Positions 61,679-64,000 of a stretch of 64,000 nucleotides of DNA are shown here, one piece after another. Source of the DNA: an uncultured Pelagibacteraceae bacterium (GTDB lineage Bacteria; Pseudomonadota; Alphaproteobacteria; Pelagibacterales; AG-422-B15). A program made the translations under genes and the position numbers. The stretch spans positions 98,572-162,571 of the forward strand of contig CACFYZ010000002.1 in assembly GCA_902570675.1 (NCBI GenBank), written 5' to 3'. The notes beneath the pieces are model-generated. The model made no database searches, was not told where the DNA came from, and was given only the letters and a program-made list of their open reading frames with translations. Position 1 is the stretch's first letter; every line of letters begins with the position of its first letter.

Positions 61679-62530
61679 TCTCTTAATTAAGCTTGACGTA
61701 TCAAGTTTATTTCCACCAAGATTTTGCACGTCTTCGTAAAATTGATCGACTAGTTTGGTAACTTCTAAAGTAATTCCATACTCATCTGCTGCAGAAAACG
61801 CAATATCTAGATCCTTTCGCATTAAATCTACTGCAAAACCAAAATCAAATTCACCCTTTACCATTGTTTTAAATCGATTATTCATCTGCCATGACTGTGC
61901 TCCACCTGATGAAATTACATCCAGTACATCTTCAGGATTTAATTCGGTATGTTTCATAAAGAAGATAGACTCAGAGAGACCTTGAATAGTTCCAGCTATG
62001 CAAATTTGATTAATAATTTTTGTTAACTGACCTGATCCTGATCTACCCATATATTTAATCATTTTTCCGTATGAATCAAAGATTTCAAGACTCTTATCAA
62101 ACGCCTGCTTGGAACCCCCGACCATAATGCTCAATTGCCCTTTCTCTGCGCCCTCCTGCCCACCCGAAATTGGCGCATCTAAAAAACTTGCTCCTAAACC
62201 TCTAAACTTTTCTTCTATTTCCCTAACAATTTTGGGTGAAACTGTTGAATGATCAATAAATATCGTTTTATTATGAACAGAATTTAGGCAACCTTTTTGA
62301 GGGGAGGTAATTTCTTTTAAATCATTGTCGTTGCCAATGCAGGAAATAATAAAGTCAAATTTTTTCTTATTACTAGCTAAATCATCGATGACTTCTCCTT
62401 TATAATCCTTAATCCAAGAATAACATTTACTTTTTGTCCTGTTGTAGACTGATATTTCATGCTGATTTGATAAATATCCAGCCATAGGGTAACCCATTTT
62501 TCCAATTCCGATAAATAAAATTTTATACAT
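61661..62530 (-). CDS. NAD(P)-dependent beta-hydroxyacid dehydrogenase (GarR / 3-hydroxyisobutyrate dehydrogenase family)
   Basis: ILFIGIGKMGYPMAGYLSN, FLDAPISGGQEGAEKGQLSIMVGG, GRSGSGQLTKIINQICIAG, MRKDLDIAFSAADEYG. Confidence 0.92.
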   Translation of the reverse strand: MYKILFIGIGKMGYPMAGYLSNQHEISVYNRTKSKCYSWIKDYKGEVIDDLASNKKKFDFIISCIGNDNDLKEITSPQKGCLNSVHNKTIFIDHSTVSPKIVREIEEKFRGLGASFLDAPISGGQEGAEKGQLSIMVGGSKQAFDKSLEIFDSYGKMIKYMGRSGSGQLTKIINQICIAGTIQGLSESIFFMKHTELNPEDVLDVISSGGAQSWQMNNRFKTMVKGEFDFGFAVDLMRKDLDIAFSAADEYGITLEVTKLVDQFYEDVQNLGGNKLDTSSLIKRLIQKV

Positions 62531-63812
62531 TAAAGATATCCATCATTCGTTGCATTGAACTTATCGTGACCAACAACGGCATTCTAAATAATCTACCACC
62601 AGGAAAATTACGATGTTTAATTTTTTCGAAGGCTTCTAATTCTTTAGTTTTTTCACCAATCATATTTTCAGCAATTATTTTACCTGCGATTCCTGTAAAT
62701 GCCACTCCATGTCCAGAGAATCCATGGGCGTAAAATACTTTATCATTAATCATTCCTATATCTGGAACTCTATTCATTGTAAGCGCTATTAAACCTCCCC
62801 AAATATAGTCAACTTTCATATCCTTTAGGCTAGGATATACTCTGTCAAGTTGCTTCTTAGTCCTTAGTTTTAGGCTTTCAACCATTTTAAGCGAATAGCC
62901 TACTGCACCTCCAAATATCATTCTCTTATTTTCCGACAATCTGTAATAATTTAAATCGAAATTTGTATCACTTACACAATAATCATTAGGTAATATTTCT
63001 TTTTGTAAATTTGAATTCAAAGGCTCTGTGCACACAATGTAAGTTGCGCATGGCATAATTCTATTTTCTATACCGATATTAAGACCTTTGATATATGCAT
63101 TACAACAAACAGCTATTTTTTTTGCTTTTACTTTTCCCTGGGATGTCAACACTTCAACATTAATACCAGAGTGATTTATTTCCGTTACAGCCGATCTTTC
63201 ATAGAGACTTACATTTAAACTTGCTGCTGCTTTTACTAATCCAAGAGCATATTTTAAGGGATGTAAATGACCTGCTCCATAATCGAGAATTCCACCATAG
63301 TATAAGGATGATCCAATTTCTTTTTCAACACTTTGTTTATCAAGAGCTTCTAATTTATTATAGTTATAAGTTTTCATCTTATATTTCATATTCTTTTCGT
63401 ATTCTTTTAATTTAGCTAAACTTGTTGCAGCGTTAATGCCCCCATTTTTTTTATCACAAGAAATATTAAATTCTTTTATTCTGTCATCAATGAGATCTAC
63501 CGCAGCTTGAGATATATTCCAAATACGCTTTGCAAGTGAAATATCGTACTTTTTTTCGATTACTTCTATTCCCCAAGATACATCGTTCCAGATCTGTCCC
63601 CCGTTTCTTCCTGAAGCTCCCCAGCCGAACAGATGCTGTTCAAGCACAATAACTTTTAGACCTTTCTTTGCAGCCTCTATTGCTGTTGATAATCCAGAAA
63701 ATCCACCTCCTACGATACAAATATCGCATTCTTGGTCATCAACTATCTGCGAGTAAGTTCCTTTTAGGAAGCTAGCGTTTTCCGCGTAATAACTATCTGG
63801 ATAATTTTCCAT
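62523..63812 (-). CDS. FAD-dependent amine oxidoreductase (OrdL/PuuB-like)
   Basis: CDICIVGGGFSGLSTAIEAAKKGLKVIVLEQHLFGWGASGRNGGQIW...GHGVAFTGIAGKIIAENM; MENYPDSYY start at 63812 preferred. Confidence 0.9.
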   Translation of the reverse strand: MENYPDSYYAENASFLKGTYSQIVDDQECDICIVGGGFSGLSTAIEAAKKGLKVIVLEQHLFGWGASGRNGGQIWNDVSWGIEVIEKKYDISLAKRIWNISQAAVDLIDDRIKEFNISCDKKNGGINAATSLAKLKEYEKNMKYKMKTYNYNKLEALDKQSVEKEIGSSLYYGGILDYGAGHLHPLKYALGLVKAAASLNVSLYERSAVTEINHSGINVEVLTSQGKVKAKKIAVCCNAYIKGLNIGIENRIMPCATYIVCTEPLNSNLQKEILPNDYCVSDTNFDLNYYRLSENKRMIFGGAVGYSLKMVESLKLRTKKQLDRVYPSLKDMKVDYIWGGLIALTMNRVPDIGMINDKVFYAHGFSGHGVAFTGIAGKIIAENMIGEKTKELEAFEKIKHRNFPGGRLFRMPLLVTISSMQRMMDIFNV

Positions 63813-63828
63813 AAAATACAAATTAGAT

Positions 63829-64000
63829 TTAGATTTTAGAATGTAAACTTTTTGGTTGGATTTTGCCAGCATGAGCTCTTTTGCCTATCCATTTTTTTAG
63901 ATCTTTTGGGGGCAAATGTATTTTATTATTAGCGTTACCTAATATGCCTTCTTTTGAGTCAAAGCATATTCCGCAAAAAGTTTTGCCTACTTTGAATTTT
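63829..64000 (-). CDS. C-terminal fragment of an unrecognised protein, truncated by window edge
   Basis: Open reverse frame ...KFKVGKTFCGICFDSKEGILGNANNKIHLPPKDLKKWIGKRAHAGKIQPKSLHSKI*. Confidence 0.5.
   Translation of the reverse strand, partial: KFKVGKTFCGICFDSKEGILGNANNKIHLPPKDLKKWIGKRAHAGKIQPKSLHSKI

Overview
The window is a compact, AT-rich, gene-dense bacterial chromosome segment. Gene content and order (pcm-popZ-valS, aapJQMP, nrdR-ribDE-ribB-ribH-nusB, plsX-ihfA-merR, rplM-rpsI-argC, NDUFS4-type complex I subunit, DUF2842, CtaA, ubiquinol-cytochrome c chaperone) point to a streamlined, probably marine alphaproteobacterium. I support about 70 CDSs, 5 tRNAs (Cys, Asn, Arg, Pro, Glu), a TPP riboswitch in front of thiBP, and two intrinsic-terminator-like hairpins. 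I saw no CRISPR array, transposon, prophage or rRNA. Most of the window is core metabolism. The least ordinary regions are: (i) 3.2-12.2 kb, a catabolic island with a Tat-exported sulfatase, a VOC/extradiol-type protein, an FAH-family hydrolase, an MhpA-like flavin hydroxylase, a carboxymuconolactone decarboxylase and a GST, which could be an uncharacterised aromatic or sulfate-ester degradation route; (ii) a CysD with a ~190-aa unrecognised N-terminal extension, preceded by a ~96-bp inverted-repeat leader that shares a 12-mer with the metY leader; (iii) a wHTH-TPR fusion protein between two tRNA genes; (iv) an NhaD / exported GPx / cryptochrome-photolyase / alternative oxidase neighbourhood; and (v) several local losses of usually conserved neighbours (tolC, fabH, DUF177, thiQ) and a RibB whose RibA domain has lost its zinc cysteines. 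All product calls come from reading the translations; no database search was run.
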